From contig SUGL01000023.1 in NCBI GenBank assembly GCA_004963905.1, positions 1 to 64,000 on the forward strand: 64,000 bases of DNA, given 5' to 3'. This stretch comes from Mesorhizobium sp. (lineage in GTDB: Bacteria > Pseudomonadota > Alphaproteobacteria > Rhizobiales > Rhizobiaceae). The position numbers and the translations under genes are program-made. Below are positions 25,386-33,682 of the stretch, piece after piece. A model generated the notes under the pieces. The model saw only the letters and a program-made list of their open reading frames with translations. It was not told the origin of the DNA and did not search any database. Each line of letters begins with the position of its first letter. Position 1 is the first letter of the stretch.

Positions 25386-26351
25386 ATGCTGTTGGAGATG
25401 AATCAGCAGCTCCCACCCGCCTCCCACGTCACCATCGCTGTCCCGCGCGTGCCGGCGTGGGCCACGCCTCGCGCCCGTATCGATGACCCAGTCGCGAGCG
25501 CCTACATGGCCGGCAGCGCCCTGAACGCGCTTGATAATCTCGTGCAGGCCGAGCCCGTATGGAGCGGCGCGTGGCGGCATCGTCTGGCGCTGAAGGCCGC
25601 GGGCGCATGCATGAAGCTGATCGGCCGCACCGAGGATGAAGCGGCATTGCGGGACACCTGGTTGCTGCGTCAGTCCGGCGACGAGCCGGGGCCTGCCGGC
25701 AACGTGCTTGCCGCGTGGCGCCGGCTGGCCGGCCGCGCGCTGCCGCCTGCCACCGACGATCTGCAGGCGGTCACCGCCCTGCTCGGCGTCGGCTGGTCGG
25801 ACGGTTTCGGCGACCTGATCGACGTCACACGCGACGAGGTGCGCAGCGGCGCGCCCGCCCCCGTGATTGCAGCGCGCATCGCAGAGGCCGTCATGCGGGA
25901 AGACCCAAAGGCCGAAATCCTGGCCTGGTGGCTGGCCGATTGTGCGCTGTCCTGGCGCATGGGCTGGCGCCACGCCGTGCCGATCCTCGGGGTCCAGATC
26001 CACGCGCCGCTGCTCCGTTCTGGACCGGAAGGCCGGCGCGCGCGACCGGGCAGCGATGCGTTCAAGCAAGCCGTCTTCATTGCTTCGGCGCTTGGAGCGG
26101 CCGAGGCCTGCCGGCTGGCGGCCGACATAGCGGCGCAGGCCGAACGGCTTCGGGCGGTCGTTCCGAAGCTGCGATCCAAGGCGGCCGGCGATGTCGTCGA
26201 CCGGCTGCTCGGCGATGAGGCGGTGTCGGGAACGTTGACAGCCAAGAACCTGTCACGCTGGGCCAGCCGGCGCCTGTTCGATCGTCTGATCGAGCTCGGC
26301 GCCGTCCGCGAGCTCGGCGGCCGCTCGACCTTCCGCATCTACGGGCTGTAA
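25386..26351 (+). CDS. DUF1403 family protein, copy 2
   Basis: A 321-residue paralogue of the gene at 2737-3690. The shared core begins at ALNALDNLVQAEPVWSGAWR and runs to the closing GGRSTFRIYGL, including DEAALRDTWLLRQSGDEPGP and the C-terminal winged-helix-like block DVVDRLLGDEAVSGTLTAKN. ATG 25386 aligns with the start of copy 1; ATG 25398 is an alternative, and the frame is open further upstream but crosses dif-like site 2. The scpB copy follows after 4 bp. The family has no known activity; its repeated linkage with a recombinase and ScpB suggests plasmid segregation. Confidence 0.85.
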   Translation: MLLEMNQQLPPASHVTIAVPRVPAWATPRARIDDPVASAYMAGSALNALDNLVQAEPVWSGAWRHRLALKAAGACMKLIGRTEDEAALRDTWLLRQSGDEPGPAGNVLAAWRRLAGRALPPATDDLQAVTALLGVGWSDGFGDLIDVTRDEVRSGAPAPVIAARIAEAVMREDPKAEILAWWLADCALSWRMGWRHAVPILGVQIHAPLLRSGPEGRRARPGSDAFKQAVFIASALGAAEACRLAADIAAQAERLRAVVPKLRSKAAGDVVDRLLGDEAVSGTLTAKNLSRWASRRLFDRLIELGAVRELGGRSTFRIYGL

Positions 26352-26355
26352 CCAC

Positions 26356-27054
26356 ATGGCGGAGAGTGCTTCGGGGAGACGGAAAAAGGTGCAGGGAGGC
26401 GAAGGCCTCTTCGATCGCGAGTTGGATCACCTGCCGCCGGAGGTGCGCTGGCGCGAATGGATGAACCGCGTCGAGGCAACGATCTTCGCTGCCAGCGAGC
26501 CGGTCGGCCGTGAGACGCTGGCGCGGATCGTCGGCAGGAGCTGCAGCATCGACCTCTTGATCGACGACATTCGCGAGGAGCTGCGCGGTCGCCCTTACGA
26601 CCTGGTCGCCGTTGCCGGCGGCTGGAAGCACCGCACCCGGCCGGCTTATGCCGATGCGATCCGCGCGGCCGTCGGCGCAAGTGAACGGGCGGTCGACCTC
26701 ACGCAGTCGGAAGTGCTGGCGCTGATGTGCATCGCCTATTTCCAGCCGATCACCCGCGCGGAACTTTCCAGCTTCTTCGGCAAGGAGATCAGCCGTGACC
26801 TGATCGGCAACCTGCGTGGCTTCGGATTCATCGCATCCGGCCCGCGCGCGCCGCAGCCCGGAGCACCCTACACCTACGTCACGACCAAAGAGTTCCTGCT
26901 GGAGTTCGGACTTAAAACCCTTCGCGATCTCCCCGACTTCGAGGCGCTCGAGGATGCGGGCTTGCTCAGCAAGGAAAAGCTGCTGGCCGGCGATATCATG
27001 CCCGAGTTCTCCGGCGGCGAAGCACAGGGCGCCGGAATCGAAATCGAAGACTAA
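26356..27054 (+). CDS. scpB: ScpB-like segregation and condensation protein, plasmid copy 2
   Basis: A 232-residue ScpB homologue, clearly similar to copy 1 (HLPPEVRWREWMNRVEATIF, AYFQPITRAELSSFFGKEIS, then PDFEALEDAGLLSKEKLLAG). Both winged-helix domains are intact. It lies 4 bp after DUF1403 and was probably followed by the RHE_PE00001-like gene, whose 5' end remains at 27077. As with copy 1 there is no scpA nearby. The tail after LLAGD differs between the copies, being acidic in both. Confidence 0.85.
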   Translation: MAESASGRRKKVQGGEGLFDRELDHLPPEVRWREWMNRVEATIFAASEPVGRETLARIVGRSCSIDLLIDDIREELRGRPYDLVAVAGGWKHRTRPAYADAIRAAVGASERAVDLTQSEVLALMCIAYFQPITRAELSSFFGKEISRDLIGNLRGFGFIASGPRAPQPGAPYTYVTTKEFLLEFGLKTLRDLPDFEALEDAGLLSKEKLLAGDIMPEFSGGEAQGAGIEIED

Positions 27055-27076
27055 GCCGTCAGCAAGAAGTCATAGA

Positions 27077-27130
27077 ATGGCGGAAAGTGGGTTTCCTGCC
27101 TGTCCGCTTTTCGGCGACCTCGCGATGTAA
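27077..27130 (+). pseudogene. 5' stump of the RHE_PE00001-like gene
   Basis: A short frame MAESGFPACPLFGDLAM starts 22 bp after scpB and stops at once inside the candidate transposon end. Its last residues GDLA fit in front of KATATEALARLDERLARS, the sequence that reopens at 35434 on the far side of the transposon. It is therefore read as the amino end of the gene split by the tniABQ element. Joining by simple removal of the element leaves a small frame difference, so the junction has been altered or the original sequence differed slightly. Confidence 0.5.
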
Positions 27131-27295
27131 GCTGACTTTCAGGTAGCCGAGACAATCGACAGCTGCGCCCTCATTTCGGCCGCTCCCGCCACGGTGACGC
27201 CTTTCCAGAAGCGGACATCTGCGTCGCCACGACAGGTTGCTATCTTGGTGCCAGTGGCGGGCCTTCTTTTGACGTGTGAGCTACCTATCGCGAAA

Positions 27296-28207
27296 TCAGC
27301 TACGCTGCCGGCTCGACGCGAGACGCTCCGCAAGACGCTGTTTCGACGTGCGGTCCTCGTCCGGATCGTAGTCCTCGTCTTCCTCCGCGAACTCGGGGCA
27401 CAGCATCACCAGCGCATATTCCATCTGCTGGTGTAGGACCTGCTCGTAGAGGACGGGGAGCTTTTTCCCCCAGTTCGATTCCAGCCAATGGCCCGCTTGG
27501 CCCTCGACGAGGTCGGACAGCGACGTGCCCGACTGCCTCGTGCGCCAGTAGACAGAGGAGCGCGGGACCGGTTGCCCCTCAAGCGCGCCAAGGCGTGGAA
27601 ACTTGGGCGGCCGGTAGACCCTCAAGACCTTGCTATCGTGCACGACGGCAACGGCGACGACCGCACCGTGGTACTGTGCGTAGGCGCGGGCGGCAGCATC
27701 CTTGCTGACGTCAAAATCCTTGTGAAGCGCAAGCACATGCGCCAGATCGGGATCGCGCTTGCGCTCAAGATAGGGGCGCAGCAGGGGCGGCGGCATCAAC
27801 ATCAGCGCTGCGAACTTGTTCGCTTCGACCTCCATGCGGGCATAGGTGTCCTGTTCCGCCGCCGACCACATGCGCATGTCGTCGCGCGAACATAGGAACA
27901 CGTCGCCCTTTACGGGCTTGTGGCTCGGAATCAAAAAATGCCCGAGCTCATGCGCGATCGTGAAGCGCCGCCGTCCGCCGCGCGCTTCCTTGTTGACGAG
28001 TATGCTGCCGGCCGCGCGATGTTCGAGCATCAGGAGGCTACCCTCAAATCCCTTCGTCTCCAGCTCGCCGATTTCCATGATGTCGAGCGCCTGGGCCAGC
28101 TCTTCGATGGGTATGGGGTAGGTCAGGCCCGGTTCGGCCTTCAGAATCTTGGTGACCAGACCCTCGGGCGATCCGGTGCCGTCGAGATCGAGCCGAGTCA
28201 CCTGCAT
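27296..28207 (-). CDS. capP: CapP-like ImmA/IrrE metallopeptidase (CBASS control)
   Basis: A 303-residue zinc peptidase of the ImmA/IrrE family. The H-E-x-x-H motif is AHELGH (86-90), with the third ligand expected in MEVEANKFAALML (126-128). It starts 1 bp after the end of the Xre gene, and the pair is divergent from the CBASS genes. In characterised CBASS loci with this pair (CapH-CapP) the peptidase is stimulated by single-stranded DNA, cleaves the repressor CapH and so switches on the operon after DNA damage. Assignment to CapP is by gene order and motif; the C-terminal 120 residues are a sensor-like region. Confidence 0.85.
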   Translation of the reverse strand: MQVTRLDLDGTGSPEGLVTKILKAEPGLTYPIPIEELAQALDIMEIGELETKGFEGSLLMLEHRAAGSILVNKEARGGRRRFTIAHELGHFLIPSHKPVKGDVFLCSRDDMRMWSAAEQDTYARMEVEANKFAALMLMPPPLLRPYLERKRDPDLAHVLALHKDFDVSKDAAARAYAQYHGAVVAVAVVHDSKVLRVYRPPKFPRLGALEGQPVPRSSVYWRTRQSGTSLSDLVEGQAGHWLESNWGKKLPVLYEQVLHQQMEYALVMLCPEFAEEDEDYDPDEDRTSKQRLAERLASSRQRS

Positions 28208-28208
28208 G

Positions 28209-28529
28209 TCAACTATCCTTGCTCTTCAACCGCTCAATCATCGAGTTGATGACGTCGAGATCGCGGTCGGACAGGTTCTTAAGTTCGCGGTACATGCCCA
28301 GCACCCGCGAACCCTCTCCTTCGGCGTCCGGGTTCTCGCCGACGAGGTCAACGACGGCGACTTCAAGCTTGTTGGCGAGCTTAATCAGAAGGTCCATCGA
28401 CGGGTTCTTGCTGCGCCCCGTTTCAAGGTCCCAGATGTGCGCCTTCGATACCCCCGCAGAATCGGCAAGCTCCTGTAGGGACAGCTTTTTCCTCATCCGG
28501 AACGCCTTGATCCGGTCTGCCAGCGCCAT
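28209..28529 (-). CDS. capH: CapH-like Xre repressor (CBASS control)
   Basis: A 106-residue protein with an N-terminal Xre helix-turn-helix (KLSLQELADSAGVSKAHIWD, about 15-34) and a short C-terminal domain (about 65-106) that would dimerise and be cut by CapP. It is transcribed away from the cyclase gene across a 148-bp region with overlapping promoters and dyads. The arrangement matches the CapH-CapP controllers of CBASS operons. Confidence 0.85.
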   Translation of the reverse strand: MALADRIKAFRMRKKLSLQELADSAGVSKAHIWDLETGRSKNPSMDLLIKLANKLEVAVVDLVGENPDAEGEGSRVLGMYRELKNLSDRDLDVINSMIERLKSKDS

Positions 28530-28580
28530 CCGTCACCTCTAACCTTTTGAATCTCATGGCGAACACATCGCCATACGATT

Positions 28581-28624
28581 TTGTACCAGAACAGTTTGAC
28601 TTTGGTCAATGTACAACTTAATCT
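28581..28624. promoter_or_regulatory. Divergent promoter and operator of the CBASS operon
   Basis: For the plus strand, TTGACT (28596-28601) and TAATCT (28619-28624) are spaced 17 bp. For the minus strand, TTGACC (28609-28604) precedes a TACAAA-like box. The two -35 boxes overlap inside the dyad TTGACTTTGGTCAA (28596-28609), and an outer dyad TTGTAC (28581-28586) with GTACAA (28611-28616) spans it. A repressor bound here would close both promoters; CapH is the obvious candidate. Confidence 0.55.
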
Positions 28625-28677
28625 GTATGAAAGCGTTGGGCAAGCCCCGGCGCGCCAGCATAAGGAACCCTCGCCCA

Positions 28678-29966
28678 TGAACCAGCATCTGAACCCCTTC
28701 CGGCAGACCGATGCCCTCGACGAAGTGCTTCTCGACGTCGCGGCGTTGATCGAACTTAGCCCCCGCGACCGCCGCGTCGCGGACAACCGCTACCACCTTC
28801 TCAAGGAGCATCTGGAGCGCAAGGGCAGCCCGCTGGCGCCCTATCTCGTGGACGGCGTCAGCCTGATCTACGCGCAGGGCTCGATCGCCACGAGCACGAC
28901 GATCGTCAGCGGCACCGAGGACGACCGCTTCGACGTCGACGCCATCGTCGAGATGGACGTGCCGGCACATTGGGACAACGACCGGGCACTCGATCTGCTT
29001 GAGGAGTCGTTGCAGGGCTTTCCCGGCGTCGTGAAGATCGTGCGCTGCACGCGCTGCGTCCAGCTTCAGTTCGCCTTCATGCATATGGACGTAACCATCA
29101 TGGACCGCAGCGCCCGCCTCGCGGTTGAGCGGGCGGGGGAGATTTTCCATTCGCCCGACAAGGGCGAGTCGTCCCGTGTCCCGTCCAATCCTTGGGGCTT
29201 TACGTCGTGGTTTCGCCGCACGGTCGGCATCGGGCAGGAGGCGTTTAAGGAAATCCTGCGCCGTCACCGCGGCGCTGCCGGGCGGGACCGGCTGCCGCTC
29301 CTCAACGAGCACGAGCGGCTCGTCGTCGCCAAGGCCGACCAGATCGATCTGCCGCCGATGATCCCGAGCGCCATCGACGCGCAGGAGGCCGTGGCGCTGA
29401 AGCTTTTGAAGCGTTTCCTCAACTTGCGTTACGAGGGTCTGCCGATGAAGCGGCCGCCCTCGATCTACCTGACCAAGCGGGCCGGCGACGTGGGCTGTAT
29501 CCCGCAGGGCCTCACGGCGCAGCTTTTCGCGCTCGCCGATTCAACTGCCAAGATCATGCGCGGCCACGTCGCCGCCGGCACGCCCCCCCGCGAACTCAAT
29601 CCCTCATATCATCCCGACCGCATCAACGACCGCTGGCCGGCTGACGGCGCGGCGGGCGTCAAGGACATGAAGATGTTCGCCGAGCATCTTGAATATCTCT
29701 GCGCCCGGCTCGAGCAGATGGCGATCGCCCCGCTCGACGACATGGCCAAGACCATCGACGAGCTGTTCGGCGAGCGGGTCGGCAAGGCGCAGCGCGAGGC
29801 GATGGCTGCCCGCTACGACCGCCGCGAGGAGCCGGGCCGGCTCTTCGCCGCGCCGCGCAGCGGCGCCATCGCCGCCCCGGCCATCGTGCCCGCGCCGCAG
29901 ACCTACCGCGAGGTCCCGCGCCACAACTTCCACCCCATGATCCTCGGCAGTGACGATGAAAGCTGA
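28678..29966 (+). CDS. CBASS cyclase (CD-NTase)
   Basis: A 429-residue cGAS/DncV-like nucleotidyltransferase that would make a cyclic oligonucleotide on phage infection. The nucleotidyltransferase signature is AQGSIATSTTIVSG (GS at 68-69) followed by RFDVDAIVEMD (D86 and D88), and a third acidic residue lies in MHMDVTIMDRS near 140. ATG 28678 has AAGGAA upstream. The family clade cannot be fixed by eye. The E2-like gene overlaps its end by 11 bp and the patatin follows, giving the three-gene core of type II-short CBASS. Confidence 0.9.
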
Positions 29967-30456
29967 GCCTGTCCTTCGGCGTTCGCCCGATGCGCAGCTG
30001 ACGGCGATGCGTCGTCAGTGGCCAGACTTTGAGGGGCGGCGGCTGGGCGACGGTACGCTCGTCTGGCAGGGACCGCTGCGGCCGAAAGCGCAGCTCTATA
30101 CTATCTTCATCTGCTGGCATCCCGTCACGATGTCCCTTCCTTATGTTATCGTGGACGATCCGCCGCTGCGGCCGCGCCCGGGCGGCGCCTTCGCGGAAAT
30201 TCCGCACCTCATCTTCTATGCCGAGAAACCCGAACAGTCGGGCCTGTGCCTTTTCGATCCCGAGGGCCGCGAGTGGTCGCCGGCCGACCTGATCGCCGAG
30301 ACCACGGTGCTGTGGACCGCCGAATGGCTGACTTACTATGAGCTGTGGCACATGACCGGCGAATGGCTGGCGCCAGGTGTGGGCTATGAGAGCGTCGCGC
30401 GAATGATGCGGGCCGATGCTAAGGCCGTGAAGGCGGTGCTGGACGATGTTCACTGA
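29956..30456 (+). CDS. CBASS E2-like protein (type II-short)
   Basis: A 166-residue protein with the layout of prokaryotic E2-like conjugating enzymes of short type II CBASS. A core sheet (YTIFICWHPVTMSLPYVIVD) leads to the likely catalytic cysteine C98 in SGLCLFDPEGREWSP. No E1 or deubiquitinase domain gene is present, which defines the short form. It overlaps both neighbours, so the three are translated together. It is expected to act on the cyclase; the substrate is inferred from related systems. Confidence 0.82.
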   Translation: MKAEPVLRRSPDAQLTAMRRQWPDFEGRRLGDGTLVWQGPLRPKAQLYTIFICWHPVTMSLPYVIVDDPPLRPRPGGAFAEIPHLIFYAEKPEQSGLCLFDPEGREWSPADLIAETTVLWTAEWLTYYELWHMTGEWLAPGVGYESVARMMRADAKAVKAVLDDVH

Positions 30457-31483
30457 CCGCCGCGCAAACAGCCGGGGAACGCGCCGGCGCAAGCAGCCCT
30501 GGCCAGAGGACCGGCCGTTCAGAATCCTGGCGCTCGACGGCGGCGGTATCAAGGGCGTCTACACCGCCGAACTGATGCGGCTGTGCGAAGAGCATTTCGG
30601 GAAGCCGGTGGCGTCGGTGTTCGACATGATCGCCGGCACCTCGACCGGCGGCATCATCGCCCTCGGCCTGGGCCTCGGCAAATCCGCCGCCGAAATCGCC
30701 GCCTTCTACCGCGACGACGGGCGGCATATCTTTCCGCCGCTGCCGCGGCGCAGGTTGATGCGGTGGTGGAAGCTCTGGTGCGCCCTGCACGGCCCCAAGC
30801 TGAACCACGAGGAATTGGAGCGCGCCTTGAAGCGGCGGTTCGAGGATCATCTTCTCGGCGAGTCGACATGCCGCCTCGTGATCCCCGCCTTCATGATGCC
30901 GAAGACCGAGATTGCCGTCTTCAAGACCGACCATCACGAGGATTTCCGCAACGACCACAAGACGCCGATGTGGAAGGTGGCCCGAGCTACGTCCGCGGCG
31001 CCGACCTATCTCAAGGGGCTGGAGCATGAGGAAAGCGGCCGCATCTTCATCGATGGCGGTGTTTGGGCGAACAACCCGGCCATGGTCGCGCTGGTGGACG
31101 CGCTGACCGCCTACGACATCACGCCCGACCAGGTGCAGATGCTGAGCATCGGGACCGGCAACGCGCCGTTCTCCCTCAGCAAGGACAAGGATATGAGCGG
31201 CCTCGTCGCCTGGCGCGAAGCCATCAAGGCCGCGATGTTCCTGACCACCGACAACGCCACCGCGCAGGTCAAGCTCCTGCTCGGTCCCGAACGCTGCCTG
31301 CGGATCGAGCCGGCGGGCAACGACGCCGACGTCGAGATGGACGACTACGACAACGCCTTTGCCCGTCTTCCGGCGCTGGCGGCGGCGGATTATTCTATCC
31401 ATGAGGCCGCAATCGCGCCATTCTTCGTTCACGCCGTCCTGCCGCGCGAACGGCACTACACTAGCACGCAGGGCAGGGACTGA
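30446..31483 (+). CDS. capV: CapV-like patatin phospholipase, CBASS effector
   Basis: A 345-residue patatin. The oxyanion loop is LDGGGIKG (30-37), the nucleophile Ser66 lies in GTSTG, and the catalytic aspartate D203 is in IDGGVWANNP. On binding the cyclic nucleotide such effectors degrade the inner membrane and kill the infected cell. The first 20 residues are basic and proline-rich. It ends the CBASS operon; the next 264 bp up to tniQ hold no gene that I can support. Confidence 0.93.
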   Translation: MFTDRRANSRGTRRRKQPWPEDRPFRILALDGGGIKGVYTAELMRLCEEHFGKPVASVFDMIAGTSTGGIIALGLGLGKSAAEIAAFYRDDGRHIFPPLPRRRLMRWWKLWCALHGPKLNHEELERALKRRFEDHLLGESTCRLVIPAFMMPKTEIAVFKTDHHEDFRNDHKTPMWKVARATSAAPTYLKGLEHEESGRIFIDGGVWANNPAMVALVDALTAYDITPDQVQMLSIGTGNAPFSLSKDKDMSGLVAWREAIKAAMFLTTDNATAQVKLLLGPERCLRIEPAGNDADVEMDDYDNAFARLPALAAADYSIHEAAIAPFFVHAVLPRERHYTSTQGRD

Positions 31484-31747
31484 ACGGGGCCTGTACCGGT
31501 GGATCGACTTCGCATCCGTCGCGGCTGCAACTTTGTTTGCTCCAAGCCAGTCACGAGTCTGCTTGGTCTACATGCGGACATCGCGTTCGAAAGTCGGAGT
31601 CCGCTTTCGAGCTGCCACACCCAAGAGCGGACAGGCAGCTCCGGTCCCGTCTTGTCGCATTCGCTCACTGCTCGAGCGGCAGCTATCGGGAAACCGCAAC
31701 AGGTCTTTGAGTGTCCAAGATTAAGGTCGCATGTTGACCGACCGCTT

Positions 31748-32809
31748 TCATGACATCGACTTCGAATGGCCCGCGATTGAGTTGCAGTTACCTCTTGTTG
31801 AAGCGCGAGCGTTTCCACGCTGCATGACCCCAAAATAGGCAGTGAACAGCGCGGATCGGTCGGCGACAGGCGGCGGGCGCTTCCGCCGTGGCGAACCCTG
31901 GTGCGTCTCCAGGAATTTGGCAAAGCGTGCGATCAGCACCTTGTGGCCGCCCGCGGCCACAATCATCCAGCGCCGGTATGCGCCAGCGCAGTCTATGTCG
32001 TTCGCAAGCCAGTCAGGAGGTTTAGCTGCGAGTGCCTCGAAACAGCGAATTCGCGCAGTGGTCGACAGATTCGTGAGCGTCCTCCCCGAGCGGACATCGG
32101 CGGCGACCGGCATACGCAGCACGCGGGAGAAGGCGTCACTGGTTTTGGCCGAACCCTTGGCCGTCTCCACCCTGCATATATCCGCGATCGCCCGTTCCAG
32201 CCGACGTGCGGCCGCCTTCACTGAGGCCTTCGGAGCAGCGCGCAGGTCGAACCCGCATAGTACGCAAAAATGCTGCGGGACCAGCTCGCCCTGGTCGAAG
32301 GCCGCGATGCCGGCGCGGCAGGCCGGGCATCGATCGCGAAGCCCGCAGCCATGCGCGAAGCATGACACACGCGATGCCAGCCTCCACTGCCGCCGAAAAT
32401 AGGGCGCATCGTCCGTTGCGAGGCATTGGGGGCAGTACTGCATCCAAGTCGAACGGTTCCGGTGCGTGCTGTCGCGCAGCGGCAGCAAGAGGGCGGCCAT
32501 TGCACAGCCGCTCATCGTCATCGCTCCGACCACTTCTTGCGGAACGCCCGTCTGGTCGGCAAGCAATCCGGCGACATGGCGTGGAAGGCGAAGATCGAGG
32601 CGCGGCGACCACATTCTCTCGCCGAGCCCGAGAACGCCGGCGAACGACCGCGGCGCGATGCCGTTCGCGACCGCGAGACGGTGGAGCCAGCTCGACAGTA
32701 GCTCGTCCGGGAGCGGGTCGACGGAAACCGGCCAGCGTCCGTTGGCGACGGCGCCATATCGCTCGCGGATCTCGATCGCGAATCCCGGCCGTGCCGCATC
32801 ACCCGTCAC
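31748..32809 (-). CDS. tniQ: TniQ-family transposition protein
   Basis: A 353-residue TniQ protein. The N-terminal DELLSSWLHRLAVANGIAPR segment (about 34-53) is the family hallmark, and zinc-binding cysteine pairs follow (YCPQCLA, RDRCPACRAG and FCVLCGFDL). It overlaps tniB by 4 bp. TniQ links the transposase complex to target selection in Tn5053- and Tn7-like elements. Target preference cannot be read from the sequence. Confidence 0.9.
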   Translation of the reverse strand: MTGDAARPGFAIEIRERYGAVANGRWPVSVDPLPDELLSSWLHRLAVANGIAPRSFAGVLGLGERMWSPRLDLRLPRHVAGLLADQTGVPQEVVGAMTMSGCAMAALLLPLRDSTHRNRSTWMQYCPQCLATDDAPYFRRQWRLASRVSCFAHGCGLRDRCPACRAGIAAFDQGELVPQHFCVLCGFDLRAAPKASVKAAARRLERAIADICRVETAKGSAKTSDAFSRVLRMPVAADVRSGRTLTNLSTTARIRCFEALAAKPPDWLANDIDCAGAYRRWMIVAAGGHKVLIARFAKFLETHQGSPRRKRPPPVADRSALFTAYFGVMQRGNARASTRGNCNSIAGHSKSMS

Positions 32810-33681
32810 AGCAGGTTGTCGCGCACCAGCGCCCTGCGCCGCTTCGAGACCGGGACGTAGCGCAGCGCCTCGATGCCCGATCGCGTGATCCGCTCCTCGC
32901 CGGACCTCACGGCAACCGCGGTCGCTGTCGAGACGATCGCCACGATCTCGCCGATCAGTCCCTCGGAAAGCTGGAAGATCGTTCGTGCTAGCGGCTCATC
33001 CGAGAGATTTGACGCGCGGGCAAGCGGCAGAGCGCCCTCGAGGCTGTCGAGCAGCGCAAGAAACTCCTCGCCATATTGCCACCGAGGCACGGCGTGCAGA
33101 TCGAATCGGGTCGCCATTTCGGCGGTCTGGTTGACGAAGTCGTACACGGCGACCTCGCCGATCAGAACCGGCGAGATGTCGAACTGGCGGCCGATCCTCC
33201 GAAGGAAGCCAAGCACGGCATCGATGTCGCGCGCCCGGCCGCGCAGAGCATTGTGGAACTCATCGAAGATCAGGATTCTGGGCTTCAACCGGTCGAGCAG
33301 ATGATCGACCTGTTCTGCCTTGCGACCGACGTCCCGGCTGGTGCCAGTCGGCGCGCGCAACGCCTGCAGGATGCTTCCATAGAAATGGGCGAGACCGGCG
33401 CCCTCGCGTGTCTGCACGACCCACACCCGCTGTTGCTCAGCCGCTCTCAGATGACCGACGGCGCACCGTTCAGCGATCATCGTCTTGCCGTTGGCATAGG
33501 GGCCGACGAGCATCAGGCCCCGGGTCCGCAACGACGGCGGCCGCGACAGAAGCTCGGTAAGGGCATGCGCCTGCACCGCGACCTGGTGTCCGATCCACCG
33601 CGGCGCCTGGATATAGGCGATCCGGTCTTCCGTGCTGCGGTCGAGGTGCGGCCGAACATGGTCGAGAAGATGGTCCGCCAC
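32806..33681 (-). CDS. tniB: TniB, transposon AAA+ ATPase
   Basis: About 291 residues, AAA+ ATPase of the TniB/TnsC type. Walker A is MLVGPYANGKTMIAE (the glycine pattern G-x-x-x-x-G-K-T), and Walker B is PRILIFDEFHNALRG. The GTG at 33681 next to the tniA stop is taken as the start; longer frames would run through tniA. It selects the target DNA and activates TniA. Confidence 0.88.
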   Translation of the reverse strand: MADHLLDHVRPHLDRSTEDRIAYIQAPRWIGHQVAVQAHALTELLSRPPSLRTRGLMLVGPYANGKTMIAERCAVGHLRAAEQQRVWVVQTREGAGLAHFYGSILQALRAPTGTSRDVGRKAEQVDHLLDRLKPRILIFDEFHNALRGRARDIDAVLGFLRRIGRQFDISPVLIGEVAVYDFVNQTAEMATRFDLHAVPRWQYGEEFLALLDSLEGALPLARASNLSDEPLARTIFQLSEGLIGEIVAIVSTATAVAVRSGEERITRSGIEALRYVPVSKRRRALVRDNLL

Positions 33682-33682
33682 G

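Noticed and set aside
32206..32991. 261-codon arginine-rich frame on the plus strand
   Set aside because: Antisense to tniQ and tniB; composition is that of a GC-rich shadow frame.
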